Assembly (NCBI GenBank): GCA_001599595.1
Contig: BCHH01000011.1
Coordinates: forward strand, 579,894-643,893
Length of the DNA stretch: 64,000 nt
From: Beverwykella pulmonaria
Taxonomy: Eukaryota > Ascomycota > Dothideomycetes > Pleosporales > Melanommataceae
Reading direction: 5' to 3'
Position 1 is the stretch's first letter. Every line of letters starts with the position of its first letter. Made by a program: the position numbers and the translations under genes. The notes beneath the pieces were generated by a model. That model was not told the DNA's origin, did not search any database, and saw only the letters and a list, made by a program, of their open reading frames with translations. This document shows positions 32,721-45,529 of the stretch, in pieces.

Positions 32721-33701
32721 TGCATTCGATTGGAAAGCGCTGGGTCTCGTTCATTCTCCTAGCATTTCCCAGAATTACCTGGCAGAAGGGGCAATATGCG
32801 GTGTCCGCGGACTGCATTATCAAGCATTCTAGATCGGATATCAAGAAATGTTTTCGAGTCACCTGGTTAACCCACGTCTACTGCTTAGACTGCAGAAATT
32901 TTGAGGTTATAGAAGAAGCTACTTTAGGAAGTAGTTCTACATGACGTGCATAGACAACACCGCCGTAGGGCGATTGCGGAATTCTTTCCGCGTCTCTCCG
33001 CGCCTGGTTGCTCTTCGCGGCAGAGAATCGGCAGGTTTATTCACAAGGGAAGCACCCCCATTTAATCGCAGGGAAGCAAATGACAATGATGAGGAGAAAG
33101 TGGAGCCTTCCGAGTCGCTTTTCCTCATCAACTGGCTGTTCTGATCTCGAATTGGTGGTACGAAAATCGCACCTTACCCGCTACGGCAGGTCCACGCGTC
33201 TCGCTTGCGGGACGTCAACCTCCACAACATCTTCAACGAGAGTAATGGCGTTGAGCCGGCGATTTACACGTGGTTAAGGTACCCTGGTGTTAAATCCCAT
33301 GTTGTTTCAAAATATGATAAGAAGGTCTAGGCGCCGTTGACCTCCCGCAGACGCGCGATAGCCATCGAGTGGACACGGAAGAAGAAAGTCCATCCGACGC
33401 TGGCAAGGAACCGTTTTCTAGGCGTCTAGTTTTTTGGCTGTTAAGCTTGTCCGGGAAGTTGTCCCCCTCTCGCGGGACTGGCGTATGATACTTGAACCCA
33501 CTCTGCCGGCGTCTTATAAAAGGAAGTGTCCTACTACTGATGTTTCTGAATCTAGACCTTCGCACTTCGCTTCATATGGATTGTATTCCATTCTTTGGCC
33601 CACTACACTTTCAATTGATTTGAGGTCACATGTATCAAGCTTGATCAGAGGACCAAAACTGATACTAATACCACCAAACCATCTCCATCTTCAACATCAT
33701 C
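32721..33701. other. intergenic, nothing recognised
   Basis: Lies between the CorA-like gene and the amine oxidase start. Only short overlapping frames without family features. Confidence 0.5.
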
Positions 33702-35896
33702 ATGGTGCCTCATCCCTTCAAAACTCTCAGCGTCGGGGAGACCTCCATCGCCCGAGACGTCATCCTCGCCGCCCACCCCGGTGTCGTGGTTGACTTTCGC
33801 GAGATATTCTTGCAGGAACCCGCAAAGGAAGTAATGAAAGCTTTTCTTGCTCTCGAACATTGCTCCCGGCCCGGACAATCTCCCACCTCTAAGCGACCCC
33901 CCCGATTGGCAAAATGTCAGTACGACATCATTGGCTCCGACAAGATTCCTGAGTACCACGAGTCTGTCGTGGATGTTGGGCTCAAGAAAAGGATCAAGCA
34001 TGAGGTTGTAGGAAAGGAACATCAGGCGAGTTTGACGTTATGGGAATTTCAGATTTTAGTCGAGGCATGTAAGAGGAGTGAGATGTTTCAGGAGGCGGTG
34101 CGGGAATTTAGGTTGCCCGAGGGGTTTGAGTTGGTTGTAGAACCTTGGTATGCCTACCTCTCATCTGGCCATGAACGGCTTGTTAATGTAATGCAAGGCC
34201 ATACGGAGGTCTTGACCTCGGCAGCGAAAATCGAAGGTACTTCCAAGGTCTCTGCTTTGCCCAGGATACTCGAAGCGGGAACCCCGACAGCAATTTTTAT
34301 GCGTATCCGCTACCTCTAATCCCCATTCTTGATGCACACAAAAAGGAAATCATCCGAATCGACAGACTTGCCACCGGCGGCAAAGGAGACTCACTTACCG
34401 GGAAGACACACTCTGAGCACATTGTCGATCACTGCAAACCTGCGGAGTACGTTCCGGAACTCTTACCAGGAGGCACAAGGCAGGACATGAAGCCCATCAA
34501 CATCACGCAGCCCGAAGGCCCTTCTTTTAAAGTCACAGATGAGTCTCTAGTCGAATGGCAGAAGTGGAGGTTCAGGGTTTCGTTCAACCCCAGAGAAGGC
34601 GCTGTGCTGCATGACGTGCATTACGATGGAAGGAGTATTCTCTACCGCCTGAGCATCAGCGAGATGACGGTGCCGTACGGCGATCCGCGTCCGCCCTTTC
34701 ATCGCAAACAAGCCTTCGATTTTGGAGACGGTGGAGCAGGGAACTGCGCCAACAATCTCTCTCTGGGCTGCGATTGCCTTGGCGTGATCAAGTATTTTGA
34801 TGCCGTGATCGTTGGATCCGATGGCGAGCCAAAGGTGCATCCGAACGTGATTTGCCTGCACGAGCAAGATAATGGAATTGGTTGGAAGCACACCAACTGG
34901 CGGACGGGCCGTGCGGTTGTCACCAGGCTGCGAGAACTTGTTGTCCAATTCATCATCACGCTTGCAAATTATGAATATGTGTTTGCGTACAAGTTCGATA
35001 CTGCTGGGGGAATCACGATCGAGGTCCGCGCTACGGGGATCGTGAGCGTAGTTAACATCGACCCTGGGAAGACATCAGAGTATGGGAATGTGGTGTCTGG
35101 TGGCGTGTTGGCGCAGAACCACCAGCACATCTTTGCAACTAGTAAGCTTCCTTTCGAGAATCTAACATAACCCTACGTTTCTGAGGAGAGATTTGACCGA
35201 ATTGTGTGTATAGGAATCGACCCGGCAATTGACGGCCACAACAACACTGTCCTGCACGAAGAATCGCACTCTGCGCCCTGGGACAAGCTCACCAACCCAA
35301 ACGGCAACTTCTATGAGATCCGCAAAACCATCGTGAACCGCTCGTCCGGCCACGACGCTGCGCCCGAACACAACCGCACCTTCAAAATCATCAATCCGAA
35401 TAAGCTAAACCTGCTCTCTGGGAACCCCGTCGGATATAAATTCATGCCGCCGCCGACACAGAAGTTGCTTGCGGCGAAAGGAAGCATTCAGGCGAATAGA
35501 GCGCTGTTTACAGAGCATCATGTTTGGGTGACGAAGTATAGGGATGATGAGTTGTATGCGGCAGGTAGGTTTACGCTGCAGTCACAACTTGAAGTTGGGG
35601 GCGTGCATGATATGGTTAAGAGGAACGAGGAGGTTACGAATGATGATTTGGTGATATGGAATACGTTTGGGTTGACGCATAATCCGAGGTAAGTCACTCC
35701 AGTTTTGGGACTGAGAAGGTGGTAGGGCTAATGATACAATAGGGTCGAGGATTGGCCAGTCATGCCAAGCGAAATCTTTCAGATCCATTTTAAGCCTTCA
35801 GATTTCTTTGACAGAAATCCCGCGATTGATGTGCCGAGTTTGAAGAACGAGGCTAGTGTATTGGTGGAGAAGGAGTGTTGTGCTGAAAAACTATGA
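33702..35896 (+). CDS. copper amine oxidase (primary-amine oxidase)
   Basis: Oxidises primary amines to aldehydes with release of ammonia and H2O2, using copper and a self-made topaquinone. Exons: 33702-34147, 34198-35141, 35214-35688 and 35743-35896, giving 672 residues, the usual family size. The topaquinone tyrosine is in NYEY (Tyr about 407). The catalytic-base region reads KQAFDFGDGGAGN with LSLGCDCLG after it. Copper ligands are HQHIF at about 457 and the late His of LTHNPRVEDWPVMP. The N-terminal D2/D3 domains are present (RYFQGLCFAQDTRSGNPDSN). No N-terminal signal peptide is seen and no peroxisomal SKL end was found. Fungal members feed amine nitrogen catabolism. Confidence 0.94.
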
Positions 35897-36444
35897 GGTC
35901 ATCCGCCAGGGATTGGATTCTGCAAAGTTTGAGTAATTCATGATTAGAAAAGCAGTACCTTCATTTGCGGACGTATTGAATGAAGATATATACCCAAATC
36001 TGAACTCTTTTGTATTCTAGATGGACAGAACTGCGAGAGCAGATTTGCCAAGATGTCGAGCGTCCCCGCACTCTGCACTCGTTTTCGCTATCACGCCATC
36101 GCTCAGTCCTGCACCTCAATTTCCGGATGCGCAATTTTCCACTTTAGGAGCGGAGACTACAATGATGTGCTTTTAAGGAGGGGCCGAGGGAGGTTTCATA
36201 CAAATGGCGCCGATACCTAGGAGTGAGAACATCAGAGTCACACTTCTTCCCGTCATCTTTCACAGCAAGACTTTGAAGCGTCACTTCAAGAGAATTGATA
36301 TTGATATTAAAGCATCACTCGTACCCAGATAATACTCTATCAAGCAGTACCTCACCCAAGCATCTCTCCACCAAAGCGACATTCGTACATAAGCAACTTT
36401 ATACCCAAGCAACACTCGCCCTGAAGCAACACTCACGACTAACC
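35897..36444. other. intergenic
   Basis: 3' flank of the amine oxidase and 5' leader of the F-box gene; no further gene seen. Confidence 0.5.
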
Positions 36445-37401
36445 ATGAAAATGGCGTCTATGAAAAGTCTCCCGAACGAACTCCTGCTCGCCATCTTCTC
36501 CTACCTCAGATTCAATCCAAGCAATCTGGTCAATGCCATGCTCTGCTGCAACAAGTGGCATGGCCTGGCCACACCCGTTCTCTATAAACACGTAACCCTG
36601 TTCTCTGTCCTCCAAGTTACTTCATCTTCTGCGGGCTTGGGAGAACACTTCCGACACCACCACCTTGTGCACTCTGTCACTCTCATTCTTTCTGAAGACC
36701 ACGTAGCGGGCTTTAGGACGGATGTAGTAGACGCATTCAGGAGAGTGTGGGAATTTTGCGATGTTCTTACCCTGCTACCGTATTTGCAGAGATTCAGTTT
36801 GAAATTACAGAGGAATAGTGTGGGACATGGAGAGAGTTTGCCGAGTGCAGCGGTCGTGTTTCTACTGAAGAGTCTTCCCGAAAGCATTGTCGAATTAAAC
36901 GTAGATGTGGATTATTTGGATGACCTGAGGTTGGGGGAGACGCATGTGTGTTCTGCGATCAGTGAACTAGTACCTAGGCTGAGGACACTGCGACTGCGCT
37001 TGAGTCACATCTGCTCGGGGTTGTTTGAGAGGTTAGTGGAGGGGGAATATATTGACCATGGCCCATTCATTTCGAGGACGAAATGCGCAAAAACAGCATC
37101 CGTACTCGAACATCTGGAGGTCTGCCTCAACTTGCATCCAGAATCCGCACATGCGCCAACCACCCGTCTGTGTTATTCTGGAAGTGAAGTCTTACAACAC
37201 ACGAAACTAGCGAGGATCCTACAGGCATTGTGCAAATTCGGTGTTTTTCCCCGCATGCGGAGGTGTATAATTGTGAAGCAAGGCGACGCTGAGGTTTCGC
37301 CGGGTAGCGGCGAAGATTGGAAAGCAAATATAAGAGTGGCTAAAGAGAAGGCAGAGCTGGAGTACAAAGATTTGTGGATCCAAGTGGAAAATGATGAATA
37401 G
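36445..37401 (+). CDS. F-box protein
   Basis: Single-exon, 318-residue protein. The N-terminal F-box (SLPNELLLAIFSYLRF, then LVNAMLCCNKWHGLATPVLY) would bind Skp1 and recruit targets to an SCF ubiquitin ligase. The remainder holds weak leucine-rich segments (LVPRLRTLRLRLSHICSGLF, VLEHLEVCLNLHPES), as in many lineage-specific fungal F-box proteins. I chose the ATG at 36445 because of its ACC context and because the F-box begins right after it. The frame is open to 36295, but that stretch is repetitive and lacks domain features. Its target is unknown. Confidence 0.82.
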   Translation: MKMASMKSLPNELLLAIFSYLRFNPSNLVNAMLCCNKWHGLATPVLYKHVTLFSVLQVTSSSAGLGEHFRHHHLVHSVTLILSEDHVAGFRTDVVDAFRRVWEFCDVLTLLPYLQRFSLKLQRNSVGHGESLPSAAVVFLLKSLPESIVELNVDVDYLDDLRLGETHVCSAISELVPRLRTLRLRLSHICSGLFERLVEGEYIDHGPFISRTKCAKTASVLEHLEVCLNLHPESAHAPTTRLCYSGSEVLQHTKLARILQALCKFGVFPRMRRCIIVKQGDAEVSPGSGEDWKANIRVAKEKAELEYKDLWIQVENDE

Positions 37402-38763
37402 TTTCCTGGTGGGAGTTCTAAGAGTGGCTGAGGACTGATCCCTTGCGCTTCCTGCATATCTAGTGTGCTCGATGCGTTTTGCCATAGCTAAGGTCGAGGC
37501 TGAGAGCTGGACATATGTCATGAGGCAGCAGACTTTTCTAAGAAAGTGTACAAGTAGAATAGATGCCGAAATTTTAGTTTATATCTCTTATTCTGATGGC
37601 TTGATTGGTATTAGTGTGGTGGGTAATGCTCTAGTGACATGAACTTAGTTGAAAACCTTCTTCATCCTCATCTTGTCACCCGCGAGATAGAAGCTCAAGA
37701 CCTGGTGTTGGAGTAAATCTTGCAGGTTCGATAATATTTAAGGTGTTTAAAGTCATCCGTTTCCAGATTTTGCTGTCTCGCTATTCACCTGTACAACCTC
37801 AACCATTCACATGAGAGTGATGATGTGGAGTCGTATGTATAGCCTTTGCAGTGACACCTTGAGGCTTCCTATGCGATTTTTATGTCTTGCTCGACTTCTC
37901 CTGCATTCTAGTTTGGCCGTTATTTTCAGATTTATGAATTATCTGTTCCTATTTGGATTGGCGTACATTCATCTCGGTTGCTTCTCTGGCAGGTAAGATA
38001 ATTATTACAAACCCACAAACCAAAATGAGTAGGAACTAAACAGAGCAGTACTACAGTATTTTCTAGCTGCGCGGCATGTTCTAGGCTTGCGTTTGGTAAT
38101 GCTTAGCTTAATGAAGCTTCTAGCACGCCACGATTTGAGATATAACCTTTAGTCTATCCCAATAGGAGTCACCAACAATCTCATCTAACTTTCGCTAAAA
38201 TCATCTGCGTTGATAGTAAAAATTCTGTAGTTATATAATGCTTCTGTGCACTAATAGACATGAATATATCCAACTCTAAACCTTCATAACTTTAATCTTC
38301 TTTTGCTGGTCTGAATAGATGATCCAGGGGTGAACAGGCTCGATTCCTAAACATGGAGACAAGTGACGAATCCTTGAGGATACTCAGGAGATTCAGAGAG
38401 ACTGCCTCTATGCTTGCTTCAGTTCGGAAGCTAGCCGTGAGGGTTGCTATCCATTTTCTGAAACCATGCTAAACAAAAGGAACAAAAAAAAGCGATACGT
38501 TCGTGTTCAAGAAAGGTCGGGATAGAGAGGTGAGCCTAGGTGGCAGCTTACTACACCTCGTGTCTGCAGGGGAGTTCTAGCGTAGTGCGCATCTTAATCG
38601 GCAACGCACTGGTAGAGGCACGCATAGAGGTTTACGGTGTATTCGGCCAGAGGGTAGAAAAGGAATTCTTAAGACTATTCTTTCATCAAGATCAGTTTCT
38701 ATCCTTACTTGTTAATTACTAGAGTGTAGATGTCCGGTTTTCTTTGCAAATTAGACAGTCGCT
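37402..38763. other. intergenic with an LTR-like fragment
   Basis: Mostly AT-rich with small unsupported frames (for example 38540-38722). The inverted partner of the LTR-like repeat lies at 38330-38410. Confidence 0.4.
38330..38410. repeat. dispersed LTR-like fragment, copy B (inverted)
   Basis: Reverse complement of the 24170-24260 repeat with substitutions. Shared cores include AGTATCCTCAAGGATT and GAGCCTGTTCACCCCTGG in minus-strand reading. Confidence 0.5.
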
Positions 38764-39678
38764 TTGATTACGCTGATGTCTATAATCATGTTGTGCCTTC
38801 ACGAGGTAAGTTCCTCTACTTTCAAGGGCGTGTGGTGCATGTTTACTAGCACAGTAGTTCCCTAGGTAGTGCATTGGCAGCGGCACCTAAACAGATATTC
38901 TACGACAAGTTAACGCGGCCACGCACATCTTTACAATGCGACTCTTTAACCGTCTACTAAGCATCAGCCAAGCTATTTGGCAGGCTTGCCGTCGAAGTAT
39001 TCTCTACCAAATCGTCCTCGTTACCACAGGGTTATGGTCTGACGAAATCTCACTCGACTACGACTTCGACGCCTGGTTTTGGCTGTAGTGGGAGAGACTG
39101 CTGGATCAGTCCAAGCTATTTCTCGGAAGGTCTTTCAGCTTGAACAGCCCCATTCTGGGCGTTTCGATGAGCTTATTCAGGCTCGCATTATCGCTCAAGC
39201 AGCACTACCAGAGCCCTCTCTGGAGAATTCAAACAAGCTTGGACCAATTGAGGAGCGAGGTGGAAGAGTGAAGCGCTGGTCCAGTGTGATTAAAAGCTGG
39301 ACCGCCTCTTGGGTATGAAGAACCAAACCACCAACACCGATTCTACCAGGATGCGGGATATTTATACACCCTCATTGCCTCGATACTTCTAGCATGAGTG
39401 TCGGAGAACGAGAGCCAACAACACGATAATGGCCAATCCAGAGTCGGTTATCTCAGGTAGGCTCCAGCTGAGAGCTGGCAAACAAATAAAGCGACTCGGA
39501 TTCGCCGGCGAGACCAGTAACACCATGGGTGAACGTCATGCTTCATCGTGAACTGGCCTGTGTACACCCTGGGATTCTTCATGAGCACAGCTGAGAATGT
39601 GGAGCTTATCTGATCCGATATGCATCGCAGGGGAGCGAGTGTTCGGCATTAGTACTCTAGACTCCGTTGAGACGTTTT
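38764..39678 (+). pseudogene. fungal-specific transcription factor, C-terminal remnant
   Basis: Conceptual reading gives the C-terminal (Fungal_trans_2-like) half of a Zn2Cys6 regulator. Blocks are LITLMSIIMLCLHE, a GTAAGT donor, then ACRRSILYQIVLVTTGLWSD, SLNSPILGVSMSLFRLALSL, GYLYTLIASILL and PVYTLGFFMSTAENVELI. Stops interrupt it where Trp, Gln or Arg codons are expected (for example TAG at about 39088 and TGA after ELI), and the frame changes at least once. The DNA-binding N-terminus was not found. Consistent with C to T nonsense decay, it cannot make a working regulator. Confidence 0.6.
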
Positions 39679-39861
39679 AACTTGCTAATACCGTCTTAGT
39701 CTGTGTACTCCAGTAACGTATCCACTTTTTCTGCGTTTGTTTTACTTAACGCTACGATTATCATAACAAGACCAACTTTCGGGCTACCAATAAATCAATG
39801 TCCTAAATTAAATTTAGAATAAGTCTAACTGCCATAGGCAATGGTGAAACAACAATACTCT

Positions 39862-41175
39862 CTAGTATGTATAGCACAGCGTCCCCCCCGTTGTATTCAA
39901 CAAATCCTTGAGCGTCGCATTGCCAGCCAACTTGCCCATGTTGACCTGAAAGTCCAGCGTGACGTTCTTGCCGCTGTAGTCAAATGGTGTGATAGGCCCA
40001 CCGACTTGGTTAAGACGTGTCTTGAGATCCTTTTGCTGCCATGTCCAGAGAACACGGTCGAGGTTTCCATGATGGAGGAAGAAGAGAGGGTCTGTCGCAT
40101 GTTAGCATGATATGTTCATGGTATGCACGTTTGAAAAAAGATTTAGGGGGGAGGAAGAGAAGGGACAGTCGATCGTGCGACGAAAAAAAGCCAACGTACC
40201 ACCAGGGCTATTCGCCGCATTTCCAATCGTGCCGAGTACACCACCGACACCGAAATGGCCGCTTCCGTGGATGTTGGGTTGATCGAAACTGGGAATGTTC
40301 TCAATGGCCCTTGCAAAGCTGGTGTAATCCTTCTGCGCAATGACGTTCGCCACCAGTTTCGGATCAGCGAATGAGTTCATGATCCAAGGAATGAAGTCAC
40401 GCCTCAAACAGTCAGGTGTTGGGTAATTGACCGTGAAGGCAGATGAAACGAAAGGTCCATTTGTAACACAGCCGCCGCCAGTGCCACCAGTAATGTTCAG
40501 CGGGTTTTGGTCCGCTGTGGGCACGATCTTGGGGCCGTTACCTCCGAAGCCTGTGTTAGGATCGAAGATGGCCGACTCGAACGGCTTGGTGGAAGTAAGG
40601 TTTTGGGGTTGTGCGTCCAAGGACCAATCCCAGTATCTGAATTTAAGGTTAGGAAAGAAGGCAATCGAAGCTAAACGAGGACTAAGCTTACGGCTGGCCA
40701 CCAGTCCATCCGCACTCGTCCCTCAACGCCTTTTCGTAGGTGGCTACAAAGTAGCGGTGCCACAGGATGAAGTGACCCTGAAAGCGTTAGCGAGGGCAGG
40801 AGAAAGGGTTGGCGGGGTGCGGCAACATACAACCCAATGAATGTTGGGTGTCTGGTCACTGTGGACAGCTTGATGATCATCGTAACGATTGATAGCTCCC
40901 GTGATGCCCGACTTCGCCGCCTTCTTTGTCAAGCACAGAACGGCGGCGATATAACTCTTCTTTTGCGACGTTGACAGTTGTCTCCTATAGCAGATTGGTA
41001 ATCAGCAATGCGTGGAAAGTTTAATGTTGGGTTGGTCTCACCACTCAAGCCTTTGTGGTGGGTTCTTGCACGTTGTTACCGAGGACGCGGTCGTGGCGGA
41101 ATCGGGCAAAGCCGCAGCTGCTGACAGCGTTGCCAAGCAGGATCCAACGACAACAAGGAGATGTGGGAAATGCAT
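39862..41175 (-). CDS. secreted tyrosinase (type-3 copper enzyme)
   Basis: Five exons: 41175-41042, 40984-40831, 40777-40692, 40636-40200 and 40091-39862, with consistent phases, giving 346 residues. A signal peptide (MHFPHLLVVVGSCLATLSAA) directs secretion. The CuA site is HWVGHFILWHRYFV plus an upstream His in the HQAVH segment. The CuB site is NIHGSGHFGVGG plus DPLFFLHHGNLDRVLW. The enzyme oxidises phenols to o-quinones. It lacks the long C-terminal extension of classical melanin tyrosinases and belongs to the short secreted class. Similar tyrosinases act in fungal RiPP (ustiloxin-type) pathways; a UstYa-like gene lies 10 kb to the right, but a link is only inference. Confidence 0.92.
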
Positions 41176-42530
41176 GTTGATACAACCTGGAGCAGAACCT
41201 AGCGACAGTGAAAGAATGTGCCGGATGAATACGAAGGAGTATTTATGACCCGTAGCAATGGAAGGAAGGTGCCCAGCTTTATGTGCCCGTGACCGAAGAA
41301 GCGTACGAATATAAAAGACGCTATTGGAAATTGTGAGAATAGATGGGACGACGTTGGGATTGTGCTTTTCCATAATGGTAGACGCCTCCGGGTCTGGCAA
41401 TTCCAATCTATGCGAGGCGTCGCGGCTGGTAGGCCCGTGACAGCCCGAGATCTCGGTATCCAACCCAAAGTCGTCGTTCACTAGCTAAAGAAAGCGTGCC
41501 GCATACACGCACGGGCGTGTGCGGCTGCATGTTCAACTCCTACTCGATTCAAGCCGTTCATTCTCATTTTTCCTCTGAAAAATGCCCCACAGACAGTGGC
41601 AAATAATGGCGGCAAGTAATGGCGGCAAGTAATGACGACAAGCACTTTGGTAGGCTACTGTTACTTGTACTCTGGGCTTTGGCTTTGGATTGAACTTGCT
41701 CTGCCACGTTATATTGTTCCTTTTGCGATAGCGAACGCTGATGCGGTTTTGCGGCAGGCCCATCTGGAGGCGGGGCTCTTCTCGTGAACACCAAAATGCA
41801 TCGGCAGTTCATCTTCTGTACCCTGGAGACGCGTGGAAGTGGCGTGCTCAAAGAAGGCTACATCCCGAGCTTAAGAATCCTTCTCTGCTTGCCAAGTTTG
41901 CCCCTGCTTCCCACTTGCTCGCCCAATGAAGTGTGTGCGCAGACAAGGGTTTCTACAATTTTGCGGCGAAGCGCGATATACCCCTTGGCGGCATAATGGA
42001 ACAACGTCTGCATCTTGAAACTTGGGATTAAATTGGCTGACTGCAGTTACTCTGCTCTTCTCTTATCACATGGACGATTCCATTGTGCACTGGACGTATG
42101 AATAAGGTGGCGGGCTCGGGCGCTATGGTAGCAACGAATGACTAATTAAGGGTCCACTGCTCCGCTTCCCCGCGAAAGGCAATCCAACTTCGTGTGGCGT
42201 TGTGTGGGTTTCCTGTTCATTTTCCGAAGGAGATTGGCTCAAGCGACAATCGCGGAGCCGGGATGGCGCAGGCACTAGCATGGGTATGGCTTCTGGAAAC
42301 CCTGGCATCTGCACATGTGTGACACTGTGACCCGAGCCGCAGCGAGTGTGGACGGCAGGTTCTTTAAGATTGAACGGATCATTCGGCTGCTTCCGGTTGC
42401 AGCGCAGCTTTCGTTTTACAGTGCACGTGTGCGGTGTAGGGAGACAATTGGGGGCATGTGGAATTATCAAAGAGGAGGATAGCCCCCCCTAAAAGGTCCC
42501 GCTGAACTAGGTTTTGTCTTTCGCGCACAC
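41176..42530. other. intergenic
   Basis: Promoter side of the tyrosinase and of the PTH11-like gene (divergent pair). GC-moderate with short unsupported frames; nothing else recognised. Confidence 0.45.
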
Positions 42531-43907
42531 ATGGCATACATCACTGCGGGAAACGGTTCCCGGCAGCCCATGTTCTTGATCACTACTGGCATCCTCCTCT
42601 TGTTATCCACGATCGCGGTTTCCCTAAGGCAAGTCCCCACACAAGATCTCCGCTTGGAGTGTATCATGGTAGCAACTGCTGATCGTTATTTAGACTATGG
42701 TGTAGAATTACTTATATCCGGCATGTGGGGTTGGATGACTACTTTATGCTTGCAGCGCTCGTCGTTGCGATCGGTATGGGGATTATGAACGGCTTCCATG
42801 TCAGCTGGGGCACAGGGTACGAACTCAATGTCTCGATCTCAATGGAGATTTTTGGTCTGGGCTAATGAGGAACAGACGACATGGGGCAGATCTAGACCTG
42901 CTTGTGATTTTGATTCCAACTCTGAAGCACTGGTATGTGTACCAGATGGTGTATCCGTGGTCACTGTTCTTCGTAAAAGCCAGTATCCTCGCGTTGTATC
43001 ACCGCATCTTTACGCAGACCAAGTTTCGCTACGCGGTGTACTTTGTGACAGCGTTCGTGACAGTTTACACCATTGTTGTATTCTTTGTAAACGTAGGCAT
43101 TTAGACAACTACTCTCTGACGGCTCGAGATAGGTACTAACATTAGCAGGCGTTTGAATGCAGGAGCCATCCTTCTCAGGCATGGTCGCCCACCTTCCCGC
43201 AAGGTTGCAACAACTTACCGGCAACCTATTTCTCAACCGCCTCGATCAATATCATCACCGATGTCATGATTCTTCTTTTACCAGTCCGGGCTTTTTCGCA
43301 ATTGAATTTGCATCGCAAAAAGAAGTGTGAGTAAGAACCAGAGCGCGTAGTGGATGCGTGCTGACTTGGGTGCTCTAGGGGCTCTTCTCGGTGTCTTCAT
43401 GGTCGGAGGCATAGCCGTCATCGCTTCCATCATACGCTTATACGCCCTCTGGGTGTACACAGTGACCAAAGATGTAGCATATGACGCCATCTTTGTAAGA
43501 ATTACCTTCGTCTTGGAAAATCCGGGAAAGCTCACAGCTGCGCACAGATCCTTCTATTATCACAGATCGAAGTAAATGTAGCCATCATCTCGGCGTCCGC
43601 TCCCGCCTTAAGACCACTCTTCAACAAGTCTTTCTTGTCCACATCATACAACCAGTCCAACACCTATGGCGCTAGTTATGGAGCAGGCGTCTCCAATCCT
43701 CTCAGTCAACGGGCCAGGACCAAGGGTCAAATCGAGCTGCATTCGTTCAATGGGACCGATACGATTAGCAAACACAAGGACCTCGGGGGAGGAACGCGCA
43801 ATACGAGCGAGGAGCACATTCTGGGGGAGGAGGGTATCACAAAGACAGTGAATGTGAGAGTGGATGTCGAAGAGGGCTATGATACAAATGGAAGACGCAA
43901 ACTCTAG
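42531..43907 (+). CDS. PTH11-like integral membrane protein (rhodopsin-domain family)
   Basis: Seven-helix fungal membrane protein with the family blocks HVGLDDYFMLAALVVAIGMG, LIPTLKHWYVYQMVYPWSLF, FVKASILALYHRIF, ITDVMILLLPV, ALLGVFMVGGIAVIASIIRL and IEVNVAIISASAPALRPL. Six exons: 42531-42628, 42694-42816, 42876-43092, 43149-43326, 43379-43494 and 43566-43907, giving 357 residues. Intron 1 (42629-42693) uses a GC donor (AG then GCAAGT) with a TGCTGAT branch and TTTAG acceptor. The cytosolic tail is Gly/Thr/Glu-rich. Relatives such as Pth11 are candidate surface receptors in host sensing; the ligand is unknown. Confidence 0.87.
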
Positions 43908-45529
43908 AATAATGACAAGACACGTGTGTATCGACCGCAAGAAGCAAGCAACCATTGTGTTCACGATCGCTTCTCCGGGAAAAATAGTTGACGTAGACAT
44001 TTGATATGTATACAGCAAAAAGAAATACACTGTCAACCTGCCGACAAAGCCTGAGTGAAATGTTCCAATTCCTGTTTCTGTGGAGCCTTGGCAGCACCAT
44101 TTTATCGTCACACGGTCCACGTCAAGTCCATATTCGATCAGAATGATGTCAATTGAGAGGAAGAAAATTATCGAAGACTTTAAGCTCCTCCGCGCGGGAA
44201 ACAAGGAGGAGGAAATGATCGAGAGGCCAAACCTTGGAGGTACGGATGAGACTGATAAGCCCACAAGACAGTAGTTCATCGAACATGAACTTACATCTCG
44301 CATTATATATGTGTGCGCGAAAGATTAACTACAGATCAGCTCTTATCAAAAGTCTTCAAGAGGTCTTCAGTGCAATTGTGAACTTAGCCAAATCTTACTC
44401 TAGCGGACTTTTTCAAACCAAATTACGTCTTCCTTGCGTGAAACATCCCTGAGATCATTCAGGCGAGAATCTATAGCTGGAAATACGATTGTCGATGTGA
44501 TACAGAGCAGCACTAAGATATTCCACGAACCGGGGCCCTGAAACCCTTATCTCTATCTCATTCTTAATAGATTCCTTGTACATTACCAGGCCGTAAATGC
44601 TCATGGGGAGTGTTATCTTTACAGTGCAGCTCCGAGTAGAACATGCAGCCATATCATGTATGTACGAAGAGCGAGGACATAGCGTCGTTCCAGCCCATGT
44701 AGAGGTTGTCCTGGTAGATTAATGATGAGGGTGTGGATGGAGTTGTAGAGTGACGTACAGCACGGTTGTACTGTTATTTGTTAAATGGATAGTCAAGGTA
44801 GTAGATGGAGGATAAATAGAGACGTACTGATGCCCTAGCGATCCTCTTTTCTTTCCTGTCCACGCGGAGCTAGTGTACGTTTATTGTGGTATGAAGTGAT
44901 AGATATATGGAAGCAGTACGTACTAGATCAGATAGTTTGGCTAAGCTCATATTTGGGCGGTTCTTTGAGACACCAAGTCAGGATTGAGAAAATGTTATCT
45001 AATTATTCTTGATAAATTAATCGGTCGACTCACAATGTTACTAGCCCGAATATGTGTTCTACGTTGACCATTACCATTTCACGAGCTAGGTATTGCAACT
45101 TTGCCAGTCAATACAAGTTTATATAAGTATCACATACCAGAGTCAGCTTCTGGCAAAGGGTTCCATTTGAGGGGGTCATTCGCATCGTAAGATAGTGGAT
45201 GGCGGGCGTGTATGAGTAGTTCAGGTCAACGATCAAAAGGAGAATAAGGGGTGAATAGAAAAGAAAAGAAAAGCAAGCAATTAGGGGATGGGAATAGAGA
45301 GAGAGAATATTCACGTTAACAATAGACTCAAAAACTAGCCAAAACAGCGAGTCGATTTCCCCGCAGCAGCAGCTAACTACAAGCTAACATTCATCACTAG
45401 ATAGAAGGGGGAAGTATGATCGAATTACAATTAAGTGGGTCCAAAGATTCCAACTTTGCATGCCCCTTTGACTCTCAAATATGACCCTGTACAGGGCGTG
45501 TAAGTTGAGCACACCTCATGTCATCAAGC
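43908..45529. other. intergenic, nothing recognised
   Basis: About 1.6 kb without a supportable gene. The 219-codon minus frame at 43644-44303 mostly mirrors exon 6 of the PTH11-like gene. Confidence 0.5.

Noticed and set aside
43644..44303. Minus-strand frame of 219 codons
   Set aside because: Largely the complement of exon 6 of the PTH11-like gene, whose plus-strand reading has family motifs and consistent splicing.
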